64,000 nucleotides of DNA. It comes from Cryptomeria japonica. Lineage: Eukaryota; Streptophyta; Pinopsida; Cupressales; Cupressaceae. A model generated the notes under the pieces. The model saw only the letters and a list, made by a program, of their open reading frames with translations. It searched no databases and was not told the origin of the DNA. How positions within the stretch are numbered: position 1 is the stretch's first letter; the number at the start of each line of letters is the position of its first letter. The DNA lies in NCBI RefSeq assembly GCF_030272615.1, contig NC_081406.1, positions 169,971,861 through 170,035,860 on the forward strand. The letters are read 5' to 3'. Position numbers and translations under genes: made by a program. Positions 44,231-55,841 of this stretch are shown piece after piece.

Positions 44231-46113
44231 TCAAGGAGTGTTCACTGCAATTTTCAAGAAAATGTCACTGAAGATAATCTTCACCTGAGTAAAACCATTA
44301 TCCCATGTTTCCAATAATGTTTCAGTGATCTCAATGGTTGTCATAACTTGTGCAAAGAATTCTTCCATTGCATCCACTGTGCTCATCTCTGGAGTCGCCA
44401 AAACTGCTTCTGCATCGTTGTATGCCCGTTGTAAGATGTCCACCTTTGGTCTCAACTGGTTCTTTAGGTCTTTCAAAGATCTGAGTCTCTTAGCTTGTTC
44501 AAAATCATAAACATCTAACCGATGTTGCAAATCATCAACTGATTTACCAAATGCTAAGGTTGAATCCTATAAAGGTATGTAAGCAGTACACATCCTCTCT
44601 AGTTCTTGTTATGTCTCTTCTTGCCTCTTCTTTAAATCAGAATAGAAAAATGAAACATTAGATGTATAGGCCAAAATCCTTCCTCCAGTTTCAACAAAAG
44701 TTCCCAAAAGATCTTCATTTACTGATAAAGCAATCTTCCCTTTGTCAATATATGTCAATAATTGCTCTCCCCTCTTTCTTTTGTAATTCTTCTCAGCTAA
44801 GGCTTGTGCAGGTTCTTCAAGGGATTTCAGTTGTTCAAAAGCATCAGCAACCAACTGTCCAAGCTTGCCGATAGGGGTAGTCAGTTTGCCAGTGTCAGTC
44901 TCTGGTAGGAGACTTGACAGAATATCAACAATAGTTTGAATTGTTCTGCTTCTTTTCTCTGCTCTTTCAATCTTTTCTTTTGAGCTCTAGATTGCATCAC
45001 TGTAGCAATCTTGATTAGTTCAAATGCACTCAAATTATCTACATCTATAGGTCCTTTAATTCTTATTGAGTCATCCTCATCATCATTTTGCTACGTCATC
45101 TTTGCTTTTTCCTTTTCCTTTGTTTTCTCTTTCTCTCCATCCTTTTTCTTTTCAGTTTCCATTACTTCAACCTCTTTCTCCGCTTTCTCTTTCTTCACCT
45201 CTATTTGTTTCTCCTATGTAGCTATGGTAATCGGTGATAGTTGATTTTCTACTTGGTGTTCTTTTTCTGGTGGCAGTTGAATGTCCACACTAGGTTCATT
45301 GACCCATGCATCAGTTGCTTCCTGTGTAACAATAATGTCTGGTTGTTGTACAAGTTCCTTAACTGGTTTAATGATATTACCAGTTGTATCAATAGTGTCT
45401 TGGATTTCTTCAAAATCATATACAAAGAAAATAACTAGTGGATAAGTTGTGTCATCCTTATTCTTAACAGGATAGACAACATATGGTGTAATAATCTCTT
45501 CTTCATTTAGCTCCAGTAGAGCTCCAGTCTCTCTTTGATCAAGTTTATCTTTATGATTCTTTATTTTCTCATGCATCCTTTGAATGTTTTTAGCTATCTA
45601 GTGAGTATCATCCTCAACAGATTGAGCCTTTTCAGCCAATAACTTCAATCTTCTTGACTTAAAATGAAACTGTCCTATGAAATTATCAAGCAATGCTAAT
45701 AATTCATCTCTAGGTAACTCAGGAAAATATTGAATGAAAATTCTATCAATAATTTCTTGATCCTGTTCTACAGGCACTTTCCATTTATTTACAAGAATAG
45801 AATACAAAGAATTAGAAATTTTCGTTTCAATATCTTGAGGCAACCGATTGTATTGACACAAGTGGTTGATTACCTCTTGAACAATTTGTTGTTTATGTCC
45901 TTCATCAAATGAATCAAAATACTCTTTCACATTATCAAACCATTTCCTCCCTAATGTTTTTAATGTCCTCTCAAAATTAGTCATAGGCTTGTATGATGTA
46001 ACATTAATAGGAATACTTTTCTTTGACATGTCTCCTATTGGTTTGGCTTTCTTACCAGTCAATTTCATCTTCTTTGGTTCCTCTTCAGTGTCGATATCTG
46101 TTATGCACTGCAT
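44231..46113 (-). pseudogene. Non-pol charged/helical protein of element C (N-terminus missing)
   Basis: Minus-strand frames give, in order: TSYKPMTNFERTLKTLGRKW and VKEYFDSFDEGHKQQIVQEV (helical domain), an acidic stretch (LLELNEEEIITPYVVY), a Lys/Glu-rich run (EKQIEVKKEKAEKEVEVMET), LSAFELIKIATVMQSRAQ, and a C-terminal coiled coil (EQLKSLEEPAQALAEKNYKR; KNQLRPKVDILQRAYNDAEA). Two parts align by eye with element B: VKEYFDSFDEG with ISAYYENIDEN, and LSAFELIKIATVMQSRA with MSPTERLMVATTVQAQA, in the same order. A few stops and one or two frameshifts. Function unknown. The N-terminal globular part is cut off at 46113. Confidence 0.68.
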
Positions 46114-46199
46114 ACCTAACCCCCTTTAGTTTCCTTGTGTTGAAAATATGGGTCCCCTTTATTTTGTGTTATGTTGCTTTGTTTCTTTTGGTTTTTGCT

Positions 46200-47420
46200 T
46201 CTTTCACCTTAGAACCCCAAAGTTTTGGAGTCCCGATGTCTCTTTCCTTTTTGTTTCTTTGCTTTGTCCACCTCAAAACCCCAGAACCATGGAGTCCTGA
46301 GGTTGGTCTCTTTGTGCTTGTTAGTGCACCTACCCTGGAACTCCAGAGCCCCGGAGTCCCGAAGTGGTGCATTGTCTTGTGTTTCATGTTTGATGTTGTC
46401 TACCTTGGAACTCCGGAGTCCCGAGGTACGTTATGTTTTGTTTGTCAACCCCAGAACCCCAGAGTCTCGAGGTTGATTGTTTATTTGCTTGTTTTCGTTC
46501 ATCAACCCCAGAACTCTGAAACCTCAGACTCTCGAGGTTTATCCTTGTTTGCTTGCTTGTTCTCCCTCGTCGCGGAACTCTGGAGTCCCAAGGTGAGGTG
46601 TTTGTTCTTCATTTTTTTGTTGTCGACCCCGGAACTGCAAAACCCCAAAGTCCCAAGGTCCTGTTTAAGGCATTCGTATGGACGAGGTTCGAGGGGGTAT
46701 AAATATGAATAGTGAACTTTTTAAAGCTCGTTTGTGCATTAAACATTCTAGAGTTCTTTCTTTCTTGCCTCCTGACTTCGTGCCTCAGTCCTTCTAAGCT
46801 CCTTTCGCGTTCATGGGCAATTTTTCTCACTAGGTTGGTGATTTTTCTTGCCCTCCTTGTCGTTTGTAGTTTAGATCTTCTTCTTGTTGCGGTTTTTTAT
46901 TGTTTCTTTTCTTTTTTTTGTTTTTCGTGTTTTCTTTTTTCTCCTCATGTGCCCTAGTTTAGACCCTGGAACGTCGGACCCCCAAAGTTCTGAGTTAGTT
47001 GCTTTTCCCAACCCCGAAGTTTCGAGGTTATTATTGAGCCTTACATTTAATGAACCCGGAACCCCGGAATCCCAGAGTTCTGCATTACCCCTTTAAAGAA
47101 GAAATACCACAGACCCTAGAACCCCAAAGTTTCTAGGTTCATTCTTATGAGCCAATCGTCTTTAAAAATCCTTTTTAGTATCTTTGTATCTAGCCCGGGA
47201 CCCTGCAGTCCCGAGATGTGCCTGAACTATCTACCCCGGAGTTCCAGAACCATTTGCAATCCATCAATCCTAGAACCCCAAAGTTTCGGACTTCGTTTAC
47301 ACCTACCCAGCCCAGAACCCCGAAGTTCCAGACTTTTTCTAAGCTTGCCTATCCCAAAACCCTAGAGTTTCAAGGTCCTTATTTCTTCTCGGAACCCTGG
47401 AACCCCAGAGTCCTGAGGTA
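46200..47420 (+). repeat. Array of about 18 degenerate palindromic GGAACTCCGGAGTCCCGAGG-like units
   Basis: Units of about 25-35 bp recur at irregular 40-70 bp spacing, with a typical core ACTCCGGAGT. The best example is at 46406-46427. They lie on both sides of the TATA box, with a gap at about 46650-46960 around the presumed transcription start. Open frames through this region (for example 46023-46712) are by-products of the repeats. Confidence 0.8.
46698..46705 (+). promoter_or_regulatory. TATA box of element D
   Basis: TATAAATA in a G-rich/AT context (GAGGGGGTATAAATATGAA), with the coding frame 0.8 kb downstream. It is a strong plant TATA consensus. Confidence 0.6.
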
Positions 47421-47487
47421 AATGAAGTTTTTATGTTTTGTATAAGGTATTGACACTTGTTTCCTTCTTGCAGATTCAAGCAATTAG

Positions 47488-50400
47488 ATGGACCCAGCTT
47501 CCAGCAAGAGAGGAAAGGACATTGATCGACTTCTGGCAACCATAAAGTACCATTACCAAGGGCATGTTTACGCTTCAAAGTTGGATGATCAAATTAAATG
47601 GGTTACTGATACTGAGATTGGGCACATCAAAATTGAAGACAATAAAACCCAGTTGGACAAACCAAGGTTGGAAGCCCCACAAAGGAGGATAAATAGATCA
47701 TTCCTAGTAGTGGCTACCATCTTCCCACAATCAATGGAGGCTCTAGAGTTTATAATGACAATTGCCCAATTCTATGACCCTGACACCAGGAAATGCATAG
47801 ACGCATGGGGTAAAACAGTTATAGATTTGTCCTTTGATATGCTGGGATTTGTGTTTGGTATCCCAACCAGAGACGAGATATTGCTCTCAACTGAAGAGGA
47901 AGCCTTGAAGGTATGGAATGACAATGTGACCTCAAACAAGAGGCACATGAATGAAAATTGGTTGGAGGAAGAGAGGAAAACATGTCTAAAGGTCATAAGA
48001 TACTGAGGGCAGACTTTAAAGAGTCACAGAGAGACTTGATCATCATGTTAAGAAAGGCCTTTGGCAAGCTCGAATGCAAACACTTTCACCCATAGATGTT
48101 CTAATTCATGACAACCATCCTAGTAGGAAAGCAGTATTTTTACTGGCCTCAAATCCTTTCAGACAACATATGCAGAATGATGAAAGAGGTCCACCAAACC
48201 AAGAAGTTCTTCTTTATCTCTTATGTCATCTGGGTGGCCGCAAGAGCTGGAAAATTTCCAATCTTACAGGTTGAAGGTCAACTAGGGGATGAAGAAGGCC
48301 AGAAAAAGGTATGGGAATATTATTCCCAACTCCCTCTCATCAATGCAAAGGCGCATTTTAAAAGGATCAATGATGCCCTCCTTTTTCCTGTAACTATTAA
48401 ACTAATAGGAGATATGGGATATAGGATTAGCTCGAAGGCCATGGCTATCATTCAAGAGTGGCCATGTTGGTTTATCCAAAACCCACGCTCCACCTACTTA
48501 AGGGTCAGTGGGTTTATAGGAAACCCATTGTTGCTGCCAAGGTACTATAATGACCAGATCGTCTTACTAGAATATGTCAAGCAACTGCTAGGCCTCCAAT
48601 CCCTCCTGTCATCCAAGTACAAAATTGGGATTGACTTTTCAGTATCCATTAGGTATTTATCTTTCTCAAAGATACAAGTGGCGAAGTTGGCAGAGCCAAA
48701 GCTCCAAGATTTGAATCTTAAAGAATTTGATTATGCTAGGGAATTCTATGATCCCTACGGGAAACTCAAGCAAACTATGCCTAAGGCATATGAGGGGCAT
48801 AAGCCTAGACTGGAGGATTTTTGGGCAAACTTCCAAGACATTTTTGAAGGGAGAGACAAAAACTACGACAGGTTATCAGTACCCCAAATAAGGGATTTTG
48901 AAATTGAAACCAATCTCCCTAAAGACCTGAGGGATGATGGAGACTTGTTGGATACAACATACAAAGAGAAGAAATTGATAAAAGGGCCCTCTCCACAATA
49001 AGGTGGTCCACAAATGTGGATGTAAATATAAAAAAATTCTCCCAAGTAGTTATCCACATGACTAAATAGTGGTTGAGTCAAAGGGTTAGGCCGAGTGCCT
49101 CAAAGGGTGAGCAAAAATAGTCTACCTCAGGGGTACCCCAGTCAAGGGGTTATAAGGAGTATGCTCAAAAGACAAGATCGAGCTTAAGAAAGAATACATC
49201 TACTGACCCTAGTGAAGAAGTAGGGCCCCAAGATAGCACCGAAGATCTAATGAGAAAACTTAAGGAAAAGATGAGCAAGTCTAATCTGTTGAAAAAGGCT
49301 ACAGACCTGGGGGTAACGGATGGATTAGGAGCAGTGCCACTCACTGAAGTCCTTCCGCCAAGGACATCTATAGGCAGGCTGCAGGAGAAGGTGCTCAAGA
49401 GAAAGAAGAAGGAATAGAAACAGATGAAGATGTGCCCACTCAACCTCCTCCAACAGCTGCAGCACAAGTTTGAGTTACCAACGCCCCCATACCACCACCA
49501 GTTGATACAACCATTGGGAAACCTAGCATACAAGGATTTAGGTCTATCACTAAGGAGGTAATTATCAGGAATGTTGAATCAGACTCAGACCAGGAAGAGG
49601 AACAACACAAGGAACAAAAGTCACTTGGAGGGGATATATAACGAGATGAGGAAGAAGATTTGCTAAATGAAAGATTAGTCTTAACCCCTCAAGATCAAGA
49701 AGACCTCCTTAAGGACATAGTTGTCGGGCAGGGTGGGACAGAAGTGGACGAGGAAGAGAGGACGTTCAACGAAGAGGTCAGTGATAAGTTGGGAGAGTTG
49801 TACAAGCAACAATAGTTGAATGTTAATATTTCTCTCCAAACTAATCTGGTCGGCCAAGTTGCTTCACCTCAAGATCCTAAACAAACAAATGTGGAAGAGA
49901 GGGATGAAGTGGAGGAATAGGAAGATGTTCATATTCTAACTGCGACATAGTGTCACATCAAGGTGACAAAGATAAAGATATACCTCAGTCGCTTGAATTT
50001 ACTTTTGAGAAGAAGAAGAGAAAGGTAGAGCTGCCTAAGGTGAGATTGTAGAAGGTAATCACAAAGGAGCCCCAAAAGGTCAAGAAACCAAAGATTGTAC
50101 ATCATTTGTCAAGAACAGGTTCCGGTGAAGTGGTTGCAGATGTGGCAGTTCCACTCCAAACTGAAGGTCAAGCTTCTCCCAAATACAAAGTATCCCAAGT
50201 AAACTTGGGTAAGAAAACAAAGTGGGGAGAGTTAGACACTTTATAACTAGCCACTAGTGTTGTCAGGGGGCGCGTGGAAAAGGAGCATACCTCCAACATA
50301 GAGCTGAAAGCATAGCTGGGGCAATATAAGCATTTGCTAGTAGAGATGATCAAACCTCTAGACTCTTGTAGGACTGACAACCTACCTTCAACCTCATCAC

Positions 50401-51130
50401 TACCAGAGGGAGAAGTAAAAGAATTAATGGAGGTGAGACAAGTGGCTATTGCAGCTAAATCACGGGCTCAGATAAATTCTGCCAAGATTAGGTTATTTTT
50501 GCAGTATACTATGAGGGTGTACCAAGAGGCAATACAGGCAGGCAGAACATTAGCTTCTTGTTCTACACAATGGGAACAAAAACTAAACATTTTTAATAAA
50601 CAGTTCTAAATTTTGAATAAATTTTTGCATTTAGGAGAAGAGGTAATAATGGAGGAGGACCTCTTAGGAGGAGATAGTTGTAAGAACTTGCAATATTACA
50701 CATACATTTTGGAACTGAAGGTTGAAATGCTTCAGCAATATGTGAAGGATGTGGTGGAGATTTGAGTCCCTCTCCTTAGGGAAATTTTGAAATAGGAGAA
50801 TTTTGTAAAGCATTTGCTTAGAGATTTTGCGTTAGGGTTAACCAGTATAGGAGTCATGGAGGAAGAGAAAGTATTGAATTATTCTGACACATATGAGGCC
50901 CAACATTTAGGACCTTCAGCTCAAGTTCGATGTCACACTGATGGACAGATACACATACCTGATTACCCAATGTCAAGAAGTGGCAGAAATAATATGGGAG
51001 TTAGAGAAGGGAAAGAAGCATGCAGAGGAAGTTTCAAAGAAGTACAAATTTAGAATTAAGCATGTAGCTGACCCTCCTTTTCAAGCAGTTGCATGCATTA
51101 TTAATAATTATAAATCTTATATTAAGAAGT
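47488..51130 (+). pseudogene. Non-pol protein of element D
   Basis: The start is ATG 47488 (MDPASSKRGKDIDRLLATIK), 13 bp after a splice-acceptor-like sequence. The N-terminal globular region spans two frames (47488-48006 and 48108-49001): EALEFIMTIAQFYDPDTRKC, VIDLSFDMLGFVFGIPTRDE, FFFISYVIWVAARAGKFPIL. A long Lys/Glu/Asp-rich linker follows (49090-50330, several frameshifts), then a C-terminal helical part, EVRQVAIAAKSRAQINSAKI (50430) to AEEVSKKYKFRIKHVADPPF (51030). Layout matches elements B and C, but I see clear sequence similarity only as a short Ala/Gln-rich helix. Function unknown. Confidence 0.55.
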
Positions 51131-51859
51131 GAAAGATAAACACATAGCTGCTAAAGATAGCAAGACTTCTTGCATGACTCCCAATTTTGTATTTCAGCTG
51201 CAGCTCTGACTCATGTTCCAGTTTTGAGCAAAATTCTACATGATTATAAAAGCTTGGCTCACATAGCATGGTCTTCGTAGTGCTCATGCAACCTCCATTT
51301 CGTAGTAGTTAACTGGAGTATAAAGGTAGAAACTTGCAAGTTAACTGCGACTCCTAGTTTTGAGTTCTTAATTTAGGTTAGATTTATTTCCTAAATAGTA
51401 AGGCAGAAAACTCTATAAATTAAGAATTTGGATCCATTTGTAAGGGCCCCCAAATTGATGTTTTGTGTCCCACTTATAAATTTTAGATTATTTTGTAGAT
51501 TGTCATGAACTTGAGTCATTTTTGTTACACATTCTTTGAAATTAATACAAGAAGCAACTTGTAGATTGCCTAATCCACGCATATATTCTACGAAGTTATT
51601 CTTTGTGATCCAGTAACATATATTATTTGGAATTAGCAATGTGGTTTGATCTTCTGTGTATTGCTTTATGAAACGTATTGCGCACGTAAGTGGTGTATGA
51701 GAATTATTGTGGTAGATGATATTATTGGTGATTTATTTCCATAATTCTGTGAAGTTGATGATTTTGCAGGTTTGCTAGAGGTCCGTTGTTGAATGCTTAT
51801 CTGGATAATATCTGATAATTTTTGGATTTCAGGGAATTAAATGAGTAGCTTACTAAGTT
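51131..51859. other. Unassigned sequence between element D and LINE E
   Basis: A TATA-like ctctataaatta at 51409 and an aattaatacaag motif near 51540 could belong to an LTR or 3' region of element D. It does not match the promoter region at 46138-47487. No coding region. Confidence 0.35.
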
Positions 51860-52047
51860 GTTTTTTATTAAGGAAAATCAGGTTTTAAGGGACCCGAAAC
51901 CCGCTTACATAATGAGAAGAAAAGCAAGAAAGAAACTAGAGAGAACAAGACATAGAAAGGAAAGCTGCAAAAGACCAACAGAGAAAACAACAGCTAAGGA
52001 AAAGGACAACAAAAAGCCAACGAGAGACTAGCAACCAAAGACCAATA

Positions 52048-53949
52048 TTACATTTCAGGAAAAAAAAAGAAAAAAAAAAACTTTATAGACTCTTTCGCGT
52101 CCTTAACCAGCATCATCATATTATTAGCAGCTTCTCTCAGGTCTTTGTTATCCTGCTTCTGATGGGTGTCTTTAGTCTTCATCTCTAGATCATTGGTAGT
52201 CTGCCTTGTTCTTTGTCTGGAAGGTTGAGGAACAGAGCTGGTGGTCAGCACATCGTCAATGATCACCATCTCTTTGTTCTGTTGGTTCTTCTCCAGAAAA
52301 TCAACCAGGGCATTCATATTTTGAGACGAGACCTTCAAAACCTCAAGGCTATGTTTCATAAATTTCTTCAAGGCCTTCTCAGTTTTAGTAATCCGGTTGA
52401 TAATAATTTCATTATCAACCTCTCCCTTATCTTTGATGGTTCTGATCACATCTTCAATATGCTTCAAGTCTCCCTTAATCATTTCTTTTTCTGGCCAATC
52501 CTGCATTTATATTTTATCATCTGCCTCATTGGTGTCCACCTCCACATCCTCTTTACCTGTATTAGTATCCTTAATTAAATTTTGAATCTTGTAATCCAAA
52601 TCTCTCTGTTTATTCTGAATACTGGAGATATTTTCAATTACCCATTTCTGGAAATTAAAAAATTCCAGAGTGTTATTTCTGGTAGCGTTCAAAATGGAAT
52701 CCATCATTTCCATACCCTGAGCAGAGATCACAGACCTAGGGTTAACATCCTCCATAGTATGTTGAGCTTCATTCCTACTATCTGAGACAATAGGGTTTGA
52801 ATCTGACTCTTCAGCATACTCTTTTCTCTGCACCTTCTCCTCCTCTCCCATGGCCTCTTTCTTCTCACTCTCTACTTCATCATCAACCACCTTCCCATGT
52901 TTCTCCTCAGAACCAACATTCAAATCCGTGTCATCTTTATCTCCATCACCAACCCTCCCTTTCTTATGAATTGGAAAGTTAGACGAATCATCGTCAGACT
53001 CATAATCATCATGACCATTTGAAATGTGGGCATTTCCCACCAAAGGATCTTCCCTATTAACCTTAGTTTTATTCTTCAAATCCTCATAAATAACGAGAAT
53101 GAGACCTTGGTGTGCTATGGGATAGGATTTGGGTTTTTTGGCATGGTCAACCAAGCTTTCATTCAGGGAAGAAGCTAAATAAAAAGGTAGAGAGATCTTA
53201 AAACCATGGCAGAAATGGTTTAGAATAGCAAAATGATAATTATAAACCTTCGTAAACCTACCATCAACTATTAAGTATTCCATTAAAACCCTTAACATCT
53301 TCTACCAGAAGGAATTTACTTGATGAGGGAGATAGTAAGATACATTGTCCTTCTCGGTGAGCCGCACCCTCTCTTCATCACTTTTAGGGAAGTTCTTGAA
53401 GGCTTCTGCCGAGAACTTTCGATCTCTGTAAAATTTGGTACCTTCCTTCTGTAAACCTGTAACCTCCGCCACTAAATCTTCATCCAGCTTCCAAGTCTGC
53501 CCAAATAGAGTGACTTTTTTATTTCTCCATCCCTTGGCGAAACCATGAGACACCAAATTTTTACTACCATGCAATTTTTCCATGTAGTCTATGAAACCAT
53601 GTCTGTGCAGCCTCCACCAAATTTTTTGTTCACTTTTCTAATTATCACAGCCAGAGGGCTCATTTCGATTAAGATTGCCTCCCATGTTGTAATTTAGGTC
53701 GAAGCCTTCAATAAAGCACGAGATACTCAAATACTGAACATTGGGACTTAAGCTCAAACTCTGGAACAAAATGTTGGGCTCAAAAAATAGGGTAATTTCC
53801 TTGTTTTTGAAAAGGTCTTTAATAACATTCACAATGAATAAACACTTAATATGTTTAGCCCCGTCACACCAATTATCATAATCACAATGCCTAAAAATGA
53901 TCATCAGCTGACACTTCACATAACTCCAATATCTATCTGATATCCGGAC
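52048..53949 (-). pseudogene. Extra protein (ORF3) downstream of RNase H in LINE E
   Basis: A single minus-strand frame runs from 53949 to 52048, broken by stops at 53638, 53302 and 52507 and by no frameshift. N-terminal globular part: YWSYVKCQLMIIFRHCDYDN, KNLVSHGFAKGWRNKKVTLF, QTWKLDEDLVAEVTGLQKEG, YNYHFAILNHFCHGFKISLP. Then an Asp/Glu/Lys-rich linker (DDYESDDDSSNFPIHKKGRV) and a C-terminal coiled coil (FNFQKWVIENISSIQNKQRD; TKTEKALKKFMKHSLEVLKV). The phrase WKLDEDLVAEVTGLQKEG corresponds to YKITKQAIHAVTCLHQTG in element B. I know no function. It resembles hypothetical retroelement-linked plant proteins. Confidence 0.65.
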
Positions 53950-54089
53950 CTAGAAAAGTAATGATAAACTTAACTTGTACCATGGACTCGATCAAATAAT
54001 AATTGCGCTCGGACATCCTTCTTACAAGAGACTTCTTCGATATATTTAGTGTCCTTCTCTAAATAAACCCCCTCATTAGCTAATAAGTC

Positions 54090-54712
54090 AACAACCTTGT
54101 TACCTTCCCTTAGAGTATGGGAAATGAAAACACTATCGTAGACATCTAATAATTTTTTGGCACTCTCAATGATATTGTAAATGTTCCAAGAGGGGAACTA
54201 GTGCCTTTGATAGCCTGAATAATATTGAGAGAGTCCCCTTCCAACTATATTTTTTTAAAGTTAAAACTCTGAGCAAGTTGGAGGCATTTTAACATTGCCT
54301 GAGCTTCAGCAACATGATTGTTTTGAACTCCAAAGGGAGAGGCAATTGTAGCAATACAGACACCATCAGTATTTATGATGACTCCTCCCCCTCCTGACTT
54401 CCCAAGATTGCCTTTGGCTGCACCATCAAAATTCACCTTAACCCAATCATGAAAGGGAAATCTCCAAACAACATTTTCTCTCCTACTCTTAATGTCAAAT
54501 TTGCAAATCCTGTGAATCAAATTCCATTTGGTGAGGATACTTTTATCATTATCATTCATATTAAGATATCTCCATTGCTTGTTGTTTCTGTGAAGAGTGT
54601 TTATGTTTTCTTTAATTGCCCTACAGATCTTTTCAAAAACCACCTGAGATATACACTTAGCCTCCCTAAAAATTCTATGACTTCTCTCCTTCCAGATGTA
54701 CCAGCTGGTCAT
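54090..54712 (-). pseudogene. RNase H domain of LINE E ORF2
   Basis: It shows HDWVKVNFDGAAKGNLGKSG (first catalytic Asp), HVAEAQAMLKCLQLA (Glu), LEGDSLNIIQAI after an in-frame TAG (Asp) and HTLREGNKVVDLLANEGV (His and last Asp). All four acidic residues and the conserved His are kept. A C-terminal RNase H of this type is usual in many plant L1 elements. Confidence 0.9.
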
Positions 54713-54898
54713 GGGAAGGACAAAGGACTAGAGGGTCTTGATGAGAGGGAATTTGGTGGGGAAGATCCATTGCCAAATGACTTCCTTGAGACTGTTATGC
54801 ATAGCCCATTCAACTTTCCATTGCATCCAAAATTTACTCCAGATTTCCTAGGTAAAGAAACAATGGATAAACAAATGATCCACAGCTTCTGCCTCTTT

Positions 54899-55625
54899 CT
54901 AACATAACTCACACCTGTTAGGAAACATGAAACCTCCACAAGCCAAGTTATCAATGGTGAGAATCTTGTTGTAAGTTGCAAGCCAAAAAAATATGTTAAC
55001 TTTAGGAATGAGGAATCTATTCCAGATTTTAGTCCATATTGGGTTGTTGACCTGAGTAATAGTTTTTTTATAAGTAGAGGCAACAATGAAGTTACCCCTG
55101 GGATTGCTCTTCCAAAGAAACACATCATCAGAGTCTTTACTAATAGAAAAGGACAGCAGATCCTACTGGAGCAGCGAAAAAACCAGCATAAATAGCATCA
55201 AGCCTCACCCATTTATTCTCCTTCTAGTAATTACAAACCATAGACCCATACTTTCTTTTGCAATCATCAATGAATTGGCTGCAATCCTGATTAAACAAAG
55301 GTTCATCTTTAATCCAAACATCCTCCCAAAACCTGATTTTGTCACCTTTGCCAAGGACCCATCCAGCTCCAGCTTTAGCAACTTTTATCGACTTGATTAT
55401 ACTATTCCATATGAAAGACCCAACAGGGATATCTTCAGAGTAGAGAAGAGAATGAAGTGGTTGGCTATGAATATATTTATCAATCCACACCCGACTCCAA
55501 TCTTTCTTAATGCCATAAGCTCTCCATATCTGTTTAGCAAGCAAAGCTTTGTTAAAAGTTTTAAGAACTTTAATACCTAAACCCCCCTTGCACTTAGGAT
55601 TACAAACTTTATCCCAGGCAACCAA
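54899..55625 (-). pseudogene. Connection and zinc-binding region of LINE E ORF2
   Basis: The frame 55224-55625 reads WDKVCNPKCKGGLGIKVLKT and then GAGWVLGKGDKIRFWEDVWI, phrases always found after the RT thumb in plant L1 ORF2. The frame 54899-55123 reads WNRFLIPKVNIFFWLATYNK and ends CGGFMFPNRCELC, the zf-RVT region. A frameshift lies between them near 55150. Confidence 0.88.
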
Positions 55626-55841
55626 GGCTATCCTTTTCTTGTCTTATACCCCTGACCAAAGAAATCTTTTCTGAATCCTCTCTAAAGCTTCAACAAATTT
55701 AGTCGGTATACTAAACAAGCTAAGAGCATAGACCAGAAGATTCTGAAGAGTAGCTTGAAGAAGTTGAAGCTTACCAGCTTGAGATAGCATAGATTCTTTC
55801 CAACCTGCCAATTTATTGTTGATTTTGTCAATTAATAAGTT

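Larger units (their letters stand above)
42874..46123 (-). mobile_element. LTR element C: 3' LTR plus non-pol reading frame (5' part missing)
   Basis: On the minus strand, a charged/helical protein (46113-44231) is followed by a polypurine tract and an LTR (43991 to about 42874). The LTR end shares two conserved stretches with element B: the GAGAGGGG...GTGAATCA region and the GGGAAAACCACGGTG region. So B and C belong to related LTR families. The 5' LTR and the beginning of the protein are absent, because element D starts at about 46138. No pol domain is visible. Confidence 0.72.
46138..51130 (+). mobile_element. Retroelement D: palindrome-rich promoter region and non-pol reading frame
   Basis: The likely left end is TGTTGAAAATATGGG at 46138, next to the broken end of element C. 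A TATA box at 46698 sits in a field of short palindromic units, followed by a leader ending in a splice-acceptor-like TTTCCTTCTTGCAG (47461-47474) and the reading frame from 47488. No primer-binding site, no pol domain and no second LTR were found, so assignment as an LTR element is inference from promoter layout and protein type. Confidence 0.5.

Noticed and set aside
46023-46712. 229-codon plus-strand open frame
   Set aside because: It runs through the palindromic repeat array and across the C/D junction. The protein is a periodic by-product of the repeats (recurrent PESRG-type phrases), not a gene.
52055-52080. A-rich run as the poly(A) tail of an element
   Set aside because: It is on the plus strand, whereas LINE E is on the minus strand. 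In the minus frame it encodes the Phe run at the end of the extra protein.
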